A stretch of DNA of 42,906 bases from positions 1 through 42,906 of the forward strand of contig DUNA01000012.1 in assembly GCA_012839605.1 (NCBI GenBank), read 5' to 3'. The number at the start of each line of letters is the position of its first letter. Positions within the stretch are counted from its first letter, which is position 1. Shown here piece by piece: positions 26,070 through 35,482 of this stretch. The translations under genes were made by a program, and so were the position numbers. The notes below the pieces were generated by a model that saw only the letters and a list, made by a program, of their open reading frames with translations, had not been told where the DNA came from and did not search any database. This DNA comes from Bacteroidales bacterium (GTDB taxonomy: Bacteria > Bacteroidota > Bacteroidia > Bacteroidales > UBA932).

Positions 26070-26723
26070 ATGAGTGATTTTCCTCTGAATTTATTACTGG
26101 GAATGATTACCGGTTTTTTTGTATCGGTTCCGCTTGGTCCTGCCGGATTGTTCTGTATTCAGAGGACATTGAGCAAAGGGCAAAGATCGGGACTTATTGC
26201 AGGATTGGGAGCGGCTGCATCTGATGTTATTTATGCGTCGCTTGCCATTTTGAGTTTGTCTTTCATTCGCAACCTGATAGAAAACAATAAGAACCTTTTG
26301 TTCCTTATTAGTGGCATTGCGTTGATGATTATTGGCATTGCTATTTTTTCATCCAATCCGGTGAAACAGCTTAGACAAAACCGTGAGTCCAAGAAATTTT
26401 GGGAGGATTTTCTCACAGGGTTTATTATGTCTATAACAAATCCGGGATGCCTGTTTCTTATTATTGGCGTATTTGCATTTTTGGGAATGAGTGTGGACAG
26501 AAGTTCAGGTTCCATTATCATTTCTGCACTATTACTCGGCGTTTTTTTGGGTGCAACCCTCTGGTGGTTCTTGTTGAGTATCTTTGTTGATCTTTTTAGA
26601 AAAAAGTTCAGACTCAGACAATTATGGTACATTAATCGAGTCTCGGGAAGCGCTATTATGCTTCTCGGTATTTTAGCAAGTGCCAAAGGCATAGCTCTTA
26701 TGCTACGTATGTTCATTCACTGA
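26070..26723 (+). CDS. LysE/RhtB-family membrane exporter
   Basis: This 217-residue integral membrane protein has about six hydrophobic segments. The N-terminus MSDFPLNLLLGMITGFFVSVPLGPAGLFCIQRTLSKG contains the LGPAG loop conserved in LysE/RhtB amino-acid exporters, followed by GLGAAASDVIYA and SITNPGCLFLIIGVFAFLG. The substrate cannot be read from sequence. The open frame begins at a TTG (26061) inside the -7 box, so ATG 26070 is taken as the start. The tmRNA promoter begins 7 bp after its stop. Confidence 0.85.
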   Translation: MSDFPLNLLLGMITGFFVSVPLGPAGLFCIQRTLSKGQRSGLIAGLGAAASDVIYASLAILSLSFIRNLIENNKNLLFLISGIALMIIGIAIFSSNPVKQLRQNRESKKFWEDFLTGFIMSITNPGCLFLIIGVFAFLGMSVDRSSGSIIISALLLGVFLGATLWWFLLSIFVDLFRKKFRLRQLWYINRVSGSAIMLLGILASAKGIALMLRMFIH

Positions 26724-26730
26724 TTTTTCT

Positions 26731-26738
26731 TATCTTTG
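26731..26738 (+). promoter_or_regulatory. -7 box of the tmRNA gene
   Basis: TATCTTTG matches the consensus exactly and lies 10 nt upstream of the mature tmRNA 5' end at 26749. This leaves a few bases of leader for RNase P removal. No other promoter-like box was seen before the lipoprotein gene downstream. Confidence 0.65.
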
Positions 26739-26748
26739 CACGACCAAT

Positions 26749-27146
26749 GGGGATGTTTTGGTTTTGACAGCAGACGACATTGGAAAGTAAGCACGTGGAG
26801 CGCTGTGTTCCGGCTCCTTAATCCCGGGGCTCAAGCCTTAATCGGCAACAACAATTACGCACTCGCTGCCTGATAGTCAAAATGACTGTCGCTTAATCTT
26901 CCCGGACAAGGTCCGGAAAGACGAGTATCCCACCGGTTTTTTTAGCGTTTTGGATTCCGGTATAAGGGGTATCATCTACAAAAAGCTGGTTGTGAAAAAT
27001 CTCCGGTTTCACAATAAGATTTTAGGAGATAAGAAGCACGTGGCGCTCCTGTACGCAGCTTGCTTCCGACAATCAACTACAGGATAAACGTGTAGAAAGC
27101 TTTTGGATGCGCTGTTTGGACGGCGGTTCGAATCCGCCCATCTCCA
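26749..27146 (+). ncRNA. ssrA: Transfer-messenger RNA (tmRNA)
   Basis: tmRNA rescues stalled ribosomes and tags the nascent protein for proteolysis. The tRNA-like ends pair as GGGGATG (26749-26755) with CATCTCC (27139-27145). The 3' T-arm GGCGG-TTCGAAT-CCGCC is intact, and the discriminator A is 27146. CCA is not encoded. The reading frame at 26844-26873 gives the tag GNNNYALAA followed by tandem stops TGA TAG; Bacteroides tags are of the type GExNYALAA, so an Asn replaces Glu at the second encoded residue. The region between contains the pseudoknots. The 3' end is 1 nt before the ATG of a protein gene, and no terminator separates them. Confidence 0.95.
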
Positions 27147-27147
27147 C

Positions 27148-28014
27148 ATGAAACCATTTCGTATCTTTTTATTTACGCTCCTCCTTACCGGTTGCGTGAA
27201 AAGTACAACATGGGCTCCTAGAACCATTCAAACCTTTGATAGTAAAGGACAACTCAGTGCCAAATATTTGTTTACCTACAATGAGCGCGGGTACCCGTTT
27301 ACTTTAACTGAAGAAATCCTTATCCCAAATGTTTCCAACTGGCAGAAAACGTACAGAATTTCATATTTGTATAGTGAAGACGGGAAACATACAAGTGCCA
27401 TCAAAAAAACGTACGATCCTTCCCTGAAAAAATGGGTGCATTTCAGACGTATGCTTGTCCATTACGACCAAGCATCCGGTTTGACTGAAACTGAAATCCA
27501 TCAACAATACTGCAAAGACTCTGAAAGTTGGCGTAATGTGATAAGAGATCATTACATAAGAAACAGGATGGGGCAACTGCTCTTTGTTGTAAGAGAATTT
27601 TGGGAAGAAAACAAATGGGAGAATCTTATAAAACACAAATTCTTATACAATGCAAAAGGCGTCTTGACAGGTGAAAAAACAGACAAATGGAACTTGAAAG
27701 ACCAACAATGGCTTTCAGATACAAGACACAATTACACATACGGAAAAAACAAAAATGCCGTAAAGAAAACTATAGAATCTTGGGATAAAGAAATAGAAGC
27801 ATGGGGGAAAACAGGAACGCTTTTCTACAAGTACGACAAATATGGCAATACTATAGAAATCCATTTTGTTCCAACAAACGATTATGACTCTGAAGACATT
27901 CCTCTTGTTTTTTTCTACAATCACATGAGGTCTTTTAAAGGAAGGGATTCAGATGGTTTCTATTCTTTTATCGGTTGGAAAGGAACGGCCGAATATTTCA
28001 GAACAAACAGATGA
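27148..28014 (+). CDS. Predicted lipoprotein with repeated aromatic beta motifs
   Basis: This 288-residue protein starts MKPFRIFLFTLLLTGC, a lipoprotein signal with lipobox LTGC (Cys16). The rest is built from roughly 40-50 residue repeats with a pattern of Tyr/Phe-rich strands and Trp (for example YLFTYNERGYPFTLTEE, ISYLYSEDGKHT, HKFLYNAKGVLTGEK, NYTYGKNKN, LFYKYDKYGNT). This recalls DUF3836-like or YD/MORN-like surface proteins of Bacteroidota. Function is unknown. The ATG is at 27148, one base after the tmRNA discriminator; the open frame running through the tmRNA is not meaningful. The stop overlaps the AddB-like gene start (ATGA). Confidence 0.72.
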   Translation: MKPFRIFLFTLLLTGCVKSTTWAPRTIQTFDSKGQLSAKYLFTYNERGYPFTLTEEILIPNVSNWQKTYRISYLYSEDGKHTSAIKKTYDPSLKKWVHFRRMLVHYDQASGLTETEIHQQYCKDSESWRNVIRDHYIRNRMGQLLFVVREFWEENKWENLIKHKFLYNAKGVLTGEKTDKWNLKDQQWLSDTRHNYTYGKNKNAVKKTIESWDKEIEAWGKTGTLFYKYDKYGNTIEIHFVPTNDYDSEDIPLVFFYNHMRSFKGRDSDGFYSFIGWKGTAEYFRTNR

Positions 28015-30719
28015 GCGCAACTTCTTTTTTAGGGACTGTAGCACACACACTCTATCAACAATACAAAGAACGCATTGACACTTGCTGCTTTGTCTTTCCC
28101 GGCCGTAGAGCTGCTCTTTTTTTTGAACGAGAACTAACCAATCTGGCAACAGAAGAAATGTGGATGCCTACGACAATAGGCATAACGCAGTTTGTAGAAA
28201 AATTCACATCACAAAAAGCATCCGATCCTTATGTGTTGCTTCTGGAATTGTTTAAAATCTATAGAAATCTGACAGGAAAAACGGAAAGTTTGGAGCAATT
28301 CCAATATTTGGGTAATGTACTTTTGCACGATTTTGACCAAGTAGATAAATACCTGCTTAATCCCAAGGTGTTGTTTAACAATGTGAAAGATTTGCAACAA
28401 GTAGAACAAGACTTTCACTTTCTTACAGACGAACAAAAAAAGGCCTTGGCTTCTTTTTGGTCTTCTTTTTTAAAAAAACCAGACCATCCCTTACACAAAC
28501 ACTTTATTACTTTATGGGAAATCCTTCCCAATCTGTATTCCATATTTGGAAGTACGCTGGAGACAAAAAATTTGGCTTACGAAGGTCTCTTGTACAGAAA
28601 AATGGCCAATGAAATAGAACAAATAAAGCAAAATGCGTTTATAGAATCGTATGACACCTTTGTTTTCGTTGGTTTTAATGCACTCAACCCGTGCGAAAAA
28701 AAGCTTTTTCATTTTTTGAAAAACACAGAAAAAGCTCTCTTTTATTGGGATTACGATCCATTTTATACGGAAAATAAAATACACGAAGCCGGCCTGTTTC
28801 TCAGGGAAAACACAAAAGACTTTCCCTCTGCCCTACTTCCTGATGAGAAACATTCTTTAAAACAGAAAAAAGAGAGTATACAAATTGTATCTGTTCCTTC
28901 GCGCGTGATGCAAGCAAAAGTTGTCCCCCAAATTCTTAAAGAGCATAACATTCCTTACGACATAAATACAGCCGTAGTGCTAACAGATGAGAGCTTGCTC
29001 CTTCCATTGCTCTACGGACTTGGTAATGGCATGAAAAAAGGAGAAGTTGTAAACGTTACCATGGGGTTTCCACTCATTGGGACCTCTTTATTCTCCCTGA
29101 TTCAGTCTGCGCTGCAATATTTTTTTCAGTCGGAAGAAGAAAAGGACATCACTCCTCTTATGATGCATCCCTATATAGAGCTTCTTGAATTGGAACCACT
29201 TTTCCGGCATATTCCAAAAACAGCAGAAGAGCTCTACAAATTTCTTCTTGAAATCATCAACAGGACTGCAACATCCTCAAAACTTCCGGCTGAAGACGCC
29301 TTGGTGAAAACCGTAGCCAAAGAAATGAGAAGACAAATAAACAGATTGTACTTGTCCATTTCTTCTTCAGAGCTTGATATCAGTGCGACTGTTTTTGCCG
29401 ACTTTGTCAAACAACAATTGGCCGGTTCCATCATTCCTTTTAGTGGCGAACCCTTATGGGGATTGCAAGTTATGGGGTTGTTGGAGACAAGGTGTCTGGA
29501 TTTTGAGAACCTTGTTCTTGTGTCAGCACAAGACCACCTGTTACCCAAATCCCACAAAGAGGTATCCGTTATTCCTTATAACTTGCGAAGGGCTTTCGGA
29601 CTTCCTACACAAGAGCAACATACAGCTATATGGGCGTACTATTTTTATCGGCTTTTGCAAGGTGCCAAAAATATTTTTTTCATATACAACAACAATCCCG
29701 ACTCCCCTTCCGGAGGAGAAGTAAGTCGGTTTGTTAGACAAATTGAGTTGGAGCTGCCCAATCTATTTGTCACCTCTTCTCCGCTCGTTTTTCATTACCA
29801 TTTGCCTCATATAGCTCCTGTAATTGTTTCAAAAACAGGGAGCGTTCAGAAAAAACTGCAATCTTTTCTTTCTGCAGAATCAGGACGTATCCTTAGCCCT
29901 ACTGCCATCCTCTCCTATATCCGTTGTCCTTTGCAGTTCTATTTTAAATATTTAAAATCTTTAAACAATCCGGCTTTTGCTCCAGAAGAACCGGACATAT
30001 TGCATATAGGCAATACAACACACCATTTGCTTGAACGTTTATACCGTCCGCTTGTTGGAAAAATACTTGAAAAAGAAGACATCTTGCACAGATTGTCCCA
30101 AACAAACACAAAAGGAATCTTTACAAAGGAATTGGATGGTAATCAAATATTACATGAAGAAATAGCCGCGTTTTATACAAAACGCTTTGTCCGGTTTGAC
30201 GCCACCCAAACACCATTTAATGTAGTATCACTTGAAGAAAGCTTTTTCTTCAAATTTGAAAATATTCCCATGACCGGTATCGTGGATAGAGTAGATATCA
30301 GACAAGGTAAAAAGGTATTGATAGACTATAAAACAGGAGAAAGAAAAAATTCGTTTGAACGTGTTGCAGATTTGTTTTCTTCTAAATATACCCTAAAAAA
30401 CGGAGACGCTTTCCAAATGCTATGTTATTCATACTTAATAAAAGATTTGTCCGATAATAACGAATTGCCGGTACCCATGCTGTTTTATTTGAACAACCCG
30501 GTGGCAGACGTATCCGGCTCTTACATCTCTTATAACAGGGAGGCACTAGATACATCAACAGCTCTCTTTTCCATTCAAGATGAATTTATCGACCACCTGG
30601 ATGATCTGTTAAAAGAATTGTTTAATTTTAACATTCCATTCAAACAAACAAACGAACTAAAAAACTGTACATTTTGTCCTTATATTTCTATTTGCCAAAG
30701 AGAAAAAATCAATGACTAA
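28011..30719 (+). CDS. AddB-like PD-(D/E)XK exonuclease/helicase-fold protein
   Basis: This 902-residue protein resembles the AddB subunit of AddAB, which resects double-strand breaks for RecA. A helicase-like fold occupies the N-terminal two thirds, without a usable Walker A. The C-terminal nuclease shows Asp759 (TGIVDRVD), Asp772 and Lys774 (IDYKTG). Four cysteines, Cys639 (YIRCPLQFYF) and Cys886-x2-Cys889-x5-Cys895, have the spacing of the AddB iron-sulfur staple. No addA is adjacent; it may lie elsewhere. The start at 28011 (MSATSFLG) overlaps the lipoprotein stop. The stop overlaps the next gene by 8 bp. Confidence 0.82.
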   Translation: MSATSFLGTVAHTLYQQYKERIDTCCFVFPGRRAALFFERELTNLATEEMWMPTTIGITQFVEKFTSQKASDPYVLLLELFKIYRNLTGKTESLEQFQYLGNVLLHDFDQVDKYLLNPKVLFNNVKDLQQVEQDFHFLTDEQKKALASFWSSFLKKPDHPLHKHFITLWEILPNLYSIFGSTLETKNLAYEGLLYRKMANEIEQIKQNAFIESYDTFVFVGFNALNPCEKKLFHFLKNTEKALFYWDYDPFYTENKIHEAGLFLRENTKDFPSALLPDEKHSLKQKKESIQIVSVPSRVMQAKVVPQILKEHNIPYDINTAVVLTDESLLLPLLYGLGNGMKKGEVVNVTMGFPLIGTSLFSLIQSALQYFFQSEEEKDITPLMMHPYIELLELEPLFRHIPKTAEELYKFLLEIINRTATSSKLPAEDALVKTVAKEMRRQINRLYLSISSSELDISATVFADFVKQQLAGSIIPFSGEPLWGLQVMGLLETRCLDFENLVLVSAQDHLLPKSHKEVSVIPYNLRRAFGLPTQEQHTAIWAYYFYRLLQGAKNIFFIYNNNPDSPSGGEVSRFVRQIELELPNLFVTSSPLVFHYHLPHIAPVIVSKTGSVQKKLQSFLSAESGRILSPTAILSYIRCPLQFYFKYLKSLNNPAFAPEEPDILHIGNTTHHLLERLYRPLVGKILEKEDILHRLSQTNTKGIFTKELDGNQILHEEIAAFYTKRFVRFDATQTPFNVVSLEESFFFKFENIPMTGIVDRVDIRQGKKVLIDYKTGERKNSFERVADLFSSKYTLKNGDAFQMLCYSYLIKDLSDNNELPVPMLFYLNNPVADVSGSYISYNREALDTSTALFSIQDEFIDHLDDLLKELFNFNIPFKQTNELKNCTFCPYISICQREKIND

Positions 30720-32712
30720 AAAAGAAAAAGAAAAATACCTGATACCGCTTGTTTTTGTTGTTGCAGCGGCCTTGATTATTGCTTCTCTCCCACGTGAAGG
30801 TCAGTTTAAATACCAATACCAAAAAGGCAGTCCTTGGATGTATGATAATCTGGATGCAACATTCGATTTTCCCATTTTAAAAACAGAAGAGGAGTTGCGC
30901 GCAGAACGCGAAAGAATTACGCGCAATTTCACACCGTACTTTATACTCAGGTCAGATATTGAAGCAGAACAACTAAGGGCTTTTTCTACAGAAGCAGAAC
31001 AAGCAAACATCCCTTATGAACAACAAAGCAAGCTGCTTTCACTTTATAAAACCATATACAGTCGCGGAATCTTAGATAATACAAGGCATAGCGAACTGGA
31101 TCCGGAAACAGGGCTGGCTGTGATTAAGGGCAATATAGCAGATAAAAAAGCCGTTTCCGATGTTTATTCTCTCACCTTGGCTAAAAACACATTTTTAAAC
31201 AGTGTTGGAGAATATCCTATGGACCTTACTGTTTTTTTAACTCCCAACCTTATCTATGATGAAAGCACCACGTATGCCGTTCAGTCAAGCAGTCTGCAAG
31301 ATATTTCATTGACTAAGGGTATTGTTCATACGGGACAACGAATTATAAGCAAGGGAGAAGTAGTAACCGGTTATTCAGAACAAATTTTAAACTCTTTGCG
31401 TGCAGAGTACAATACAAAGATAGGCTTCTCAGGAAACATCTTGCTTTTAATTATTGGACAAACTCTATGGGTTATCCTGGCTTTGTTCATCTTATTTATA
31501 CTCATACGAGCCATTGCCCCTCAAATGTTGAAGCGTATCCCGGAACTTATATTTATCCTCTTCTTATTTGTATTGACTGTAGCCGGTTCCTCTCTGTTAT
31601 ACAAGGTTGAACCCAGCCTGTTGTACTTGCTGCCTTTCCCGGTAATTGTTTTGTTTATGGACTCGTTCTTCCCAACACGTCTTTCGTTGCCCTTGTACTT
31701 GTTGTTTCTTGTTCCATTAGCGCTTATTACAGACAGTTACCAACTTTTTCTCATCAATATCATAGCCGGAGGTGTTGCTGTCTTTGTATTCAAGTTTTGG
31801 GGAAGCGGTTGGCAACAGTTTTTGTCGGCTCTTTTGGTCTTTGTTGCTTATTTGGTTTCAGACATTTCTCTGCAATTGATTTCAGAAGGAACATTTCAGC
31901 AGCTGCATGTAGAAATATTCAGAAATTATGGCATAGCAGCTATCCTTATGATTGCTTCTTATCCATTGGTTTTCCTTTTTGAAAAAATCTTTGGTTTCGT
32001 TTCTCTGTCTAGACTAAGAGACTTAGCAGACACAGGAAATAAAATGCTTAGAGAATTATCGGAAAAGGCACCCGGAACAATGCAGCATTCGTTGCAAGTT
32101 GCCAATCTGTCAGAAACAGCCGCCCGCAGTATTGGAGCAAATGCTCTTTTGTGTCGAGTTGGCTCTCTTTACCACGATATAGGAAAAATCAACAACCCAC
32201 AATATTTTACCGAAAATCAGGCGGCCGGATTCAATCCGCATACCCTGCTCAATCCAAGAGAAAGCGCAAGAATCATTATCCAACATGTAGAAGACGGAAA
32301 AAGCATGGCCAAAAAATTTGGGTTGCCTACTCTTGTTAGCGATTTCATAGAAACCCATCATGGAAGAACACGAACGGAAGCTTTTTATACGGCGTGGTGC
32401 AACGAAGGCGGAGATCCTGACAATGTAGAAGATTTCACATACGAAGGCCAACTCCCTACAACTAGAGAACATGTTATTGTCATGTTGGCAGATGCCGTAG
32501 AGGCAGCTTGCAGAAGTTTAAAGGATTATACTCCGGAAAGCATCTCGACTTTGGTACATAAAATGATACGCCAACGTATTTCAGAAGATCAACTGCAAAA
32601 TGCAGATATTACTTATAGAGATTTACGCAAGATACAAGAGGTGCTTAACATACAAGTACAAGAGATGTACCATTCCCGCATTACGTATCCCAAAAGAAAG
32701 CGATTAAAATAA
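30712..32712 (+). CDS. 7TM HD-domain phosphohydrolase, PgpH-like
   Basis: This 666-residue membrane protein has one N-terminal helix (about 10-27), an extracytoplasmic 7TMR-HDED-like domain (about 30-230), a bundle of about seven helices (240-450) and a cytoplasmic HD domain with His488-Asp489 in YHDIGKINNPQYF and the later ETHHGRTRTEAFY. Members such as PgpH hydrolyse cyclic di-AMP, so it is probably a c-di-AMP phosphodiesterase responding to an external or envelope signal. A cyclase gene is not in the window. Translation overlaps the AddB-like gene by 8 bp. The 3' end overlaps menA by 9 bp in antisense. Confidence 0.88.
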   Translation: MTKKEKEKYLIPLVFVVAAALIIASLPREGQFKYQYQKGSPWMYDNLDATFDFPILKTEEELRAERERITRNFTPYFILRSDIEAEQLRAFSTEAEQANIPYEQQSKLLSLYKTIYSRGILDNTRHSELDPETGLAVIKGNIADKKAVSDVYSLTLAKNTFLNSVGEYPMDLTVFLTPNLIYDESTTYAVQSSSLQDISLTKGIVHTGQRIISKGEVVTGYSEQILNSLRAEYNTKIGFSGNILLLIIGQTLWVILALFILFILIRAIAPQMLKRIPELIFILFLFVLTVAGSSLLYKVEPSLLYLLPFPVIVLFMDSFFPTRLSLPLYLLFLVPLALITDSYQLFLINIIAGGVAVFVFKFWGSGWQQFLSALLVFVAYLVSDISLQLISEGTFQQLHVEIFRNYGIAAILMIASYPLVFLFEKIFGFVSLSRLRDLADTGNKMLRELSEKAPGTMQHSLQVANLSETAARSIGANALLCRVGSLYHDIGKINNPQYFTENQAAGFNPHTLLNPRESARIIIQHVEDGKSMAKKFGLPTLVSDFIETHHGRTRTEAFYTAWCNEGGDPDNVEDFTYEGQLPTTREHVIVMLADAVEAACRSLKDYTPESISTLVHKMIRQRISEDQLQNADITYRDLRKIQEVLNIQVQEMYHSRITYPKRKRLK

Positions 32713-33612
32713 TAGGGCATATAACACAAAGGAAAGCGCATAGACGCCAATACCCATAATAAGCAATAGGAGCGCCTTATCCATTAACCGACCGTTGCTG
32801 CGCTTTACCAGCATAAGGTGACAAATGAAAAACGGAAGAGAAGGTAAAAAAAGACATCCGCAAAAACCGGAACTCCATACATAAAAACCAGAACAGAAAA
32901 AAGCTCCCCCAATAAGCAGGTACTGATACCATTTTGCAGGTTTTGTTGCATTCTCCTTATTTACATACGATAATAGTACGGCAAACGTTTTTTTTCCGTG
33001 TTTTTTATCGTTTTCAAAGTCTCTTATATTGTTCACATTTAAAACAGCCGTAGAAAACAATCCCATAGCTCCGGCAATGTAGTACACCTCACCTTCCGGT
33101 ATGCGAGCCATTAAATAATAACTTCCGACTACGGCAACAGGACCAAAAAAAACAAAGACGGCCAAATCTCCCATTCCATGATATCCATAAGGCTTTTTCC
33201 CAACAGAATACAATACGGCTGCCAACAAAGAGAGTGTCCCCAGTATGAGAAAGAAGAAAGAATCAACCTGTAGCAAACTGCCTAAAGCAGTACGCAACAA
33301 CAGAAGCCCCGAACCCATAGCCAACAAGGCTGTCGCCATAATAAAACAGCCAAATTGCTTTTCCGACAGCCTGTTGTTTTGCAGACTTAGTGGTTTTCTT
33401 GATTGCTGCTCTTTATCAGTACCTCTTTTCCAATCCCCCAACTCATTAACCAAATTTGATAGAACTTGCAGCAAAGAGGCCGTAAGCAGTAAGAAAACAA
33501 AAATTGCCATGGAAAAGAACCCGTCACTTTTTGCCAGAAATGCACCGGCGACTATAGAAGAGCATGACAGGAGCAATGTCCGCGGACGCATGCTTTGGAT
33601 GAAAAATCGCAT
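32704..33612 (-). CDS. menA: 1,4-dihydroxy-2-naphthoate polyprenyltransferase
   Basis: This integral membrane UbiA-family enzyme attaches the isoprenoid tail in menaquinone synthesis. It has 302 residues with about eight hydrophobic segments. The first prenyl-diphosphate motif is NLVNELGDWKRGTD (53-66) and the second NVNNIRDFENDKKHGKKT. This fits MenA more than UbiA or heme O synthase. The frame opens at TTG 33618, but ATG 33612 is preferred; it lies 6 bp after the LytTR regulator stop, in the same direction. So menA appears to be the last gene of a kinase-regulator-menA operon, an unusual pairing that suggests control linked to the respiratory quinone. Confidence 0.87.
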   Translation of the reverse strand: MRFFIQSMRPRTLLLSCSSIVAGAFLAKSDGFFSMAIFVFLLLTASLLQVLSNLVNELGDWKRGTDKEQQSRKPLSLQNNRLSEKQFGCFIMATALLAMGSGLLLLRTALGSLLQVDSFFFLILGTLSLLAAVLYSVGKKPYGYHGMGDLAVFVFFGPVAVVGSYYLMARIPEGEVYYIAGAMGLFSTAVLNVNNIRDFENDKKHGKKTFAVLLSYVNKENATKPAKWYQYLLIGGAFFCSGFYVWSSGFCGCLFLPSLPFFICHLMLVKRSNGRLMDKALLLLIMGIGVYALSFVLYALLF

Positions 33613-33618
33613 ATACAA

Positions 33619-34380
33619 TTATTTCAAGAAGAACTGGTTTAAAAAATCCTGGAAATCCTTCTTATATTGGTCCCCTATGGGAACACTGGCTTCTTTGTTA
33701 AATACAATTCGGTTTTGAACAACTTCAGTGATTTTTTTCAGATTCACAATAAAAGATCTGTGTACCCTCATGAACGTATCTTTTGGCAAACGAGCTTCAA
33801 TAGTTTTTAAGCTAAAAAGTGTCATCACGGGATGGCTGTTTTCTGAAAAAACAACCACATATTCTCTTCTGCTTTCTATGTACTGTATGTCCGATATTTT
33901 CAGTCTTACTGTACGAGAATCTGCCCTGACAAATACGTACTCATTATCCCATGCTCCATGGCTGTCTTCGTCCTCTACATCGTCCTCTGATTTATCTTTA
34001 GTCATAGAAGCAGCCGTTCTCAATTCGTATTGTTGTTTCACCTTCTCTGCACTTCTTATAAAATCTGATAAGCTAAAGGGCTTTAGCAGATAATCTGTAG
34101 CGTCTACTTGAAATCCCTGAACAGCAAAGTCTGAATAAGCCGTTACAAAAACAACAATCGGTCTGTCTTTTAAAGAACGTATGTATTCCATCCCGTTAAT
34201 ATCGGGCATCTCAATATCCGTGAAAATGGCATCTATTTTCTCTGTGGCTAATACTTCCATAGCCTCTGTGGGTCCGGTACAGGCTTTGACAAGCTCCAGG
34301 TAAGGAATTTTTTCAACATACATAGCCATCTGTTGAAGTGCCAAAGGTTCATCATCTATAACAATACACCTGATTTTCAT
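33619..34380 (-). CDS. LytTR-family response regulator
   Basis: This is a 253-residue two-component regulator. The receiver domain has acidic residues Asp9-Asp10, phospho-acceptor Asp55 (IFTDIEMPD), Thr80 and Lys100 (YLLKPF). A variable acidic linker (about 125-145) joins it to a C-terminal LytTR DNA-binding domain (about 150-250, FVRADSRTVRLKISDIQYIESRREYVVV). LytTR domains bind pairs of direct repeats about 21 bp apart. A matching pair lies upstream of its own operon at 35632-35661. The gene is 3 bp downstream of its cognate kinase gene. Confidence 0.93.
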   Translation of the reverse strand: MKIRCIVIDDEPLALQQMAMYVEKIPYLELVKACTGPTEAMEVLATEKIDAIFTDIEMPDINGMEYIRSLKDRPIVVFVTAYSDFAVQGFQVDATDYLLKPFSLSDFIRSAEKVKQQYELRTAASMTKDKSEDDVEDEDSHGAWDNEYVFVRADSRTVRLKISDIQYIESRREYVVVFSENSHPVMTLFSLKTIEARLPKDTFMRVHRSFIVNLKKITEVVQNRIVFNKEASVPIGDQYKKDFQDFLNQFFLK

Positions 34381-34383
34381 AAT

Positions 34384-35430
34384 CTACATTTTAATAGGGA
34401 GTTCTAACTGTACAGCATACTCCGTCCTTGATTCATTTTCTCCCATAGTCAATTTGTAATCATCACCATAAAGGAGCTTCAGACGTTCTGTCACATTTTT
34501 AATGCCCAACCCTCCTTCTTTTACGGATTTTGGTTTTTCCGGAAATATCGAATTTGTAATGGAAAAATGGAATCGTCCCGGCTCTACCCAAAAGTTCATA
34601 CTTATCAAAGTATCTTCTCCGTATACAATACCATGCTTAAAAGCGTTTTCAATAAACACAATCAAAATAAGCGGTGGTAACGCGACATTCGGCATATCGC
34701 GAGGTACCGTAATATTCAATTTCACGTTATCTCCATACCTAAGGAGATTCAAATTGCAGTATGCTCTAAACACCTCCATTTGTCGAGAAAAAGAAATGGT
34801 GGTCTCCGGCGTACTTTCATACAACATATGACGTAGCAATCTGGACAAACTGACAATGGCTTCTTTTGCTTTCTGATCATCTGTATCTACTAAGACGTGA
34901 ATGTTGTTTAACGTATTCATTAAAAAGTGAGGACTTATTTGGAATTGCAAAAACTCCATTTTATACCTCATCAATTTGTTATCAGCCTCGTGCGCCAGCA
35001 TTTTGTCCTTGATGCTGTGAAAAACAAGACGAACGGCCACATTCATACCCATTAACAACAGTGCAATGACAAAGTTGCTCAGCAACGTAGATTCATAAGG
35101 TATGTAATTGGACCATCGTGCACCGTATTCTGCATCCAATATATTTACAATGGCTTCACAACCAAAGACAATGCCTAATAATAATGTAAATAAAAGAAAA
35201 AAATACGTAAAATAATCTCCTTTAAATAAAAAGAAAGGAACGTACAGATAATGGTGCAACAGCAGACCTATAAAAAAAGGAGAAAGGATAGCCCAAAGTA
35301 CAATAACATGTTGTTGGATTAAAATAGGACTGAGAAAAGCCACCCCCATAAGCCCCCACAAAGTCAGATTTTCTAGTCTTCTTAGTTTCTTAAGCTCCTT
35401 GTCAATATGGTACTCTTTATGTTCTGCCAT
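34384..35430 (-). CDS. LytS-type sensor histidine kinase
   Basis: This 348-residue inner-membrane kinase has four predicted membrane helices (about 22-60, 62-92 and 115-138) with little extracytoplasmic sequence, so the signal may be sensed within the membrane. The His_kinase domain (PF06580 type) has phospho-acceptor His168 in ISPHFLMNTLNNIH. The ATP-binding part shows LPPLILIVFIENAFKHGI (N box) and GGLGIKNVTERL (G box). It pairs with the downstream LytTR regulator. The start is ATG 35430, about 140 nt below a strong promoter, with two hairpins in the leader. Confidence 0.92.
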   Translation of the reverse strand: MAEHKEYHIDKELKKLRRLENLTLWGLMGVAFLSPILIQQHVIVLWAILSPFFIGLLLHHYLYVPFFLFKGDYFTYFFLLFTLLLGIVFGCEAIVNILDAEYGARWSNYIPYESTLLSNFVIALLLMGMNVAVRLVFHSIKDKMLAHEADNKLMRYKMEFLQFQISPHFLMNTLNNIHVLVDTDDQKAKEAIVSLSRLLRHMLYESTPETTISFSRQMEVFRAYCNLNLLRYGDNVKLNITVPRDMPNVALPPLILIVFIENAFKHGIVYGEDTLISMNFWVEPGRFHFSITNSIFPEKPKSVKEGGLGIKNVTERLKLLYGDDYKLTMGENESRTEYAVQLELPIKM

Positions 35431-35482
35431 ATGTATTAGGAACGAAGATACAACTTAAGTGAGAATTTATAAAAATAAAAAA

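Noticed and set aside
27103-27147. Open frame running from the tmRNA 3' domain into the lipoprotein gene
   Set aside because: It covers the tmRNA T-arm and acceptor stem; the lipoprotein signal begins exactly at ATG 27148.
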